This document shows positions 61,794 through 64,000 of a stretch of DNA of 64,000 bases, in pieces (positions within the stretch are counted from its first letter, which is position 1; each line of letters starts with the position of its first letter). Location of the stretch: positions 1 to 64,000 of the forward strand of contig NZ_QQTO01000011.1 in NCBI RefSeq assembly GCF_003351345.1, in the 5' to 3' direction. The notes beneath the pieces were generated by a model. It did no database searches. It had not been told where the DNA came from and saw nothing but the letters and a program-made list of their open reading frames with translations. The stretch comes from Allobosea caraganae. Lineage in GTDB: Bacteria; Pseudomonadota; Alphaproteobacteria; Rhizobiales; Beijerinckiaceae. Made by a program: the position numbers and the translations under genes.

Positions 61794-62561
61794 TCACGCA
61801 CCCGGCAGGAACGCGACCCGCCCCTCGCCGTCCCTGATCGTCTCGATCCCGACGCCGTAAAGCTCTTCCAGCCGCTCCGGCACCAGCAGCTCCGTTGCCC
61901 TGCCCGCCGCCAGCACCCGCCCGTCGCGGATCATCAGAACGTGGTCGGCGTAGCGCAGCGCCTGGTTGGGGTCGTGCGTAGTGAAGAGCACGCCCAGCCC
62001 CTCGGCCGCGAGCCGCCTGATCTCGACCATGACCTTGCCCTGGTTGCCGAAATCGAGGCTCGCGGTCGGCTCGTCCAGGATGACGTAGCGCGGCTCCTGC
62101 GCCAGCGCCCGGGCGATCAGCACGAGCTGGCGCTCGCCGCCGGAGATCTGCGTGTAGGGCCGATCAGCCAGCTTCGCGACGCCGAGCCGCTCCAGCATCG
62201 CCATCGCGATCGCGCGGTCATGACCGGACGGCGCGGCGAAGACGCTGCCATGCGCGGTCCGGCCCATCAGCACGACCGTGAACACCGAGAAGGCGAAGGT
62301 GCCGGCATGGGCCTGCGGCACGTAGCCGAGCGCCCGCGCCCGCTCGGCGATGGACAGCCCGGCCAGCGGCCTGCCGTCGAGCGCGAGCACCCCGCCTTTT
62401 GGCGGCAGCAGGCCGAGCAGGGTTTTGAGCAAGGTCGTCTTACCGCTGCCATTCGGCCCGAGCAGGGCGAGCACCTCGCCAGGCTTGAGGTCGAGTTCGA
62501 TCTCGCTGCCGATCTGGCGCTCGGGATAGCCGTAGGCGAGGCCGCCAGCGCTCAGGCTCAC
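61794..62561 (-). CDS. Metal-chelate (FecE/BtuD-type) ABC transporter ATPase
   Basis: This 255-residue ATPase has Walker A GPNGSGKTT (about 37), signature ISGGERQLVLIARA, Walker B VILDEPTASLD and the switch His in TTHDPNQA, typical of siderophore, haem or cobalamin importers. A GTG start overlaps the permease stop (GTGA), so the two are coupled. It energises the FecCD-type permease. Confidence 0.9.
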   Translation of the reverse strand: MSLSAGGLAYGYPERQIGSEIELDLKPGEVLALLGPNGSGKTTLLKTLLGLLPPKGGVLALDGRPLAGLSIAERARALGYVPQAHAGTFAFSVFTVVLMGRTAHGSVFAAPSGHDRAIAMAMLERLGVAKLADRPYTQISGGERQLVLIARALAQEPRYVILDEPTASLDFGNQGKVMVEIRRLAAEGLGVLFTTHDPNQALRYADHVLMIRDGRVLAAGRATELLVPERLEELYGVGIETIRDGEGRVAFLPGA

Positions 62562-63571
62562 GACCAGCCCCCGCGCGCCGAGGCCAGCAGCCAGATGAAG
62601 AAGGGCGTGCCGATAACCGCCGTCAGGATGCCGAGCGGCGTCTCGACCGGGGCGGCGGTCCGCGCCAGCGTGTCGATGATCAGCAGGTAGCCGCCGCCGA
62701 GCACCGCCGCTGTCGGCACCAGCCGGCCGAAATCCGGCCCGACCAGGAAGCGCGCCAGATGCGGCACGACGAGCCCGACCCAACCGATGATCCCCGCCGC
62801 CGCGACGCTCGCCGCCGTCACCAGGGTCGCAGCCGCGACGATGGCGACGCGCAGCGGCCCGGTATTCAGGCCAAGCGCGCGCGCCTCCTCCTCCGGCAGC
62901 GACATCGCGTTCATGCGCCAGCGCAGCGCCACCAGCACCGCCGAGCCGAGCAGCACCGGCCCAAGCAGCGGCACGAGGTCGGGCTTGGCCGTGCCGGCGA
63001 GGCTGCCGAGCAGCCAGAAGGTCATGGCCGGCAGCTGGTTGTACGGGTCGGCCCAGTACTTCACGAGCCCGATCCCGGCTCCGAGCAGCGAGCCGACGAC
63101 GACGCCGGTCAGCACCAGCACGAGCACCGGGTCGCCCCGGCGCAAGGTCGAGCCGATCGCATAGACAGCGCCAACCGCGACCAGCCCGCCGGCGAAGGCG
63201 GCGAACTGGATGCCGATGATGCCGAGCGAGAAATAGATGCCGATCACGGCTCCCAACGCCGCACCCGAGGAGGCGCCGAGGATATCGGGCGAAACCAGCG
63301 GGTTGCGGAACAGACCCTGGAAGGCGGTGCCTGCCACCGCGAGCGCCGCGCCGCAGAGCAGGGCCGCGATCACGCGCGGCCCGCGGATGTTCCAGATCAC
63401 GGTCTCGACCTGCGGCGGCAGTCCCGATGGCTGCCCGCTCAACCCGGCCCAGAGCAGCCGCCCAAGCTCGGAAGGTCCGACCGGAAAGCGCCCGAACCCG
63501 AAGGCGAGCAGCACCGCGAGCGCCAGGAGGCCGAAGGCGATCAGGTTTCCGCGCAAGGGGGATGGCGGCAT
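62558..63571 (-). CDS. FecCD-family ABC transporter permease
   Basis: This 337-residue permease has about ten hydrophobic segments and the family motifs RGPRVIAALLCGAALAVAGT (about 60), FQGLFRNPLVSPDILG (about 82) and GWVGLVVPHLARFLVGPD (about 255). It imports an iron or cobalt chelate across the inner membrane. The substrate cannot be decided; no TonB receptor is present in the window. Confidence 0.92.
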   Translation of the reverse strand: MPPSPLRGNLIAFGLLALAVLLAFGFGRFPVGPSELGRLLWAGLSGQPSGLPPQVETVIWNIRGPRVIAALLCGAALAVAGTAFQGLFRNPLVSPDILGASSGAALGAVIGIYFSLGIIGIQFAAFAGGLVAVGAVYAIGSTLRRGDPVLVLVLTGVVVGSLLGAGIGLVKYWADPYNQLPAMTFWLLGSLAGTAKPDLVPLLGPVLLGSAVLVALRWRMNAMSLPEEEARALGLNTGPLRVAIVAAATLVTAASVAAAGIIGWVGLVVPHLARFLVGPDFGRLVPTAAVLGGGYLLIIDTLARTAAPVETPLGILTAVIGTPFFIWLLASARGGWS

Positions 63572-63605
63572 CGGCTTCAGGATCGAAACATATGGCGCAG
63601 AAACA

Positions 63606-63710
63606 CGCCGTCATCCCGGACGCAGCGAAGCGGAGCTCCGGGATCCATCGTAAGGCTCCGCACTCTACGATTGATCCCGGGCCGACCTACGGTCGCCCAG
63701 GATGACGGCG
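63606..63710. repeat. Inverted-repeat intergenic element
   Basis: About 105 bp bounded by CGCCGTCATCC and GGATGACGGCG, with an inner CTCCGGGATC/GATCCCGG pairing. It fills most of the gap between the permease and binding-protein genes and resembles abundant intergenic repeats of related genomes. The arms could form a stable hairpin in the polycistronic RNA. Confidence 0.7.
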
Positions 63711-63755
63711 GAGGGTACGGCGAGGGGAAGCTAGCAGTGAATGAAGGCATCTCCC

Positions 63756-64000
63756 TCAACCCCGCCCCGACAGGATGCGGTCGAGTTGGGCGTCGGTGGG
63801 TGTCACCTGGTAGAACAGCGTGTGGAACTCGCGCGCCAATGGCCGGATGTCTTCCGGGAACTGCTCGGGGTAAAGGATCTTCGCCAGCCACCACAGGCCG
63901 ATCATGCGGTTGACCGAGGGGGGGAAATCGACCCAGCCGAAGGGCAGCTTCGGCGAGAGGTAGACGCGCCCGTCGCGCACGGCCCGAATCTCGACCCAGG
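63756..64000 (-). CDS. Metal-chelate ABC transporter periplasmic binding protein (5' partial)
   Basis: Only the last 81 residues are in the window; the frame stays open to the right edge. The segment contains VYLSPKLPFGWVDFPPSVNR, MIGLWWLAKILYPEQFPEDI and FYQVTPTDAQLDRIL, the usual C-terminal lobe of FecB/BtuF-type iron-chelate binding proteins. It precedes the FecCD permease and ATPase in one operon, interrupted by the inverted-repeat element. Confidence 0.85.
   Translation of the reverse strand, partial: WVEIRAVRDGRVYLSPKLPFGWVDFPPSVNRMIGLWWLAKILYPEQFPEDIRPLAREFHTLFYQVTPTDAQLDRILSGRG

Overview
The window looks like chromosomal DNA of a GC-rich, soil-type alphaproteobacterium, probably a Hyphomicrobiales/Bosea- or Methylobacterium-like organism. 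This is inferred from the codon use, the wealth of Bug-type binding proteins and LysR regulators, the oxalate genes, the UMF1-type MFS carrier and the intergenic repeats. I see no prophage, CRISPR array, integrase or intact transposase.

Layout. 1-4.7 kb holds a very large secreted RTX-type metallophosphoesterase (minus strand, 3' end outside the window). 4.8-10.6 kb is an oxalate module: a LysR regulator, a structured RNA leader, a PAS protein, formyl-CoA transferase (frc), an esterase and an OxlT-like antiporter. The same TGGCAT-N5-ATGCCA dyad lies before the frc and oxlT units. 10.6-18.1 kb (minus) is one likely operon: a NitT/TauT-type ABC importer, a DapA-like aldolase, LeuB/LeuC/LeuD-like enzymes and a GntR/HutC regulator, with a perfect palindrome at the operon head. 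18.4-28.2 kb carries a LysR gene, a class III CoA transferase, a Dpp/Opp-type ABC importer, a crotonase lacking both catalytic glutamates, and an IclR regulator.

28.3-50.9 kb is the most unusual part: three complete tripartite tricarboxylate transporter (TTT) sets, with four TctC/Bug proteins, mixed with three paralogous beta-propeller proteins. These propellers keep the zinc-histidine, Tyr and Arg positions of eukaryotic peptidyl-alpha-hydroxyglycine alpha-amidating lyase (PAL). Alongside lie an epoxide-hydrolase-like enzyme, a hydroxypyruvate isomerase-like protein, an SDR, an Asp/Glu racemase-like protein, HpcH/HpaI and RraA aldolases and an enolase-superfamily enzyme. Two of the three PAL-like genes share the same promoter-proximal ATCTCA-N5-TGAGAT dyad, and an IclR gene is divergent to the first.

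The accessory catabolic block ends at a tRNA-Gly(GCC) gene (51.4 kb). Beyond it lie more ordinary genes: a DUF2459 protein, a ProX/YbaK editing protein, a thioredoxin-TPR (CnoX/YbbN) protein, a LON-domain protein, a UMF1 MFS carrier, an AceE/MdeB-like transketolase with a divergent Lrp regulator, a serine beta-lactamase-like hydrolase, and a FecCD-type metal-chelate ABC importer cut by the right edge. Several families of inverted-repeat intergenic elements punctuate the sequence.

Functions are assigned by reading motifs in the translated sequence; no database search was run. Substrates of most transport/catabolic clusters are unknown.
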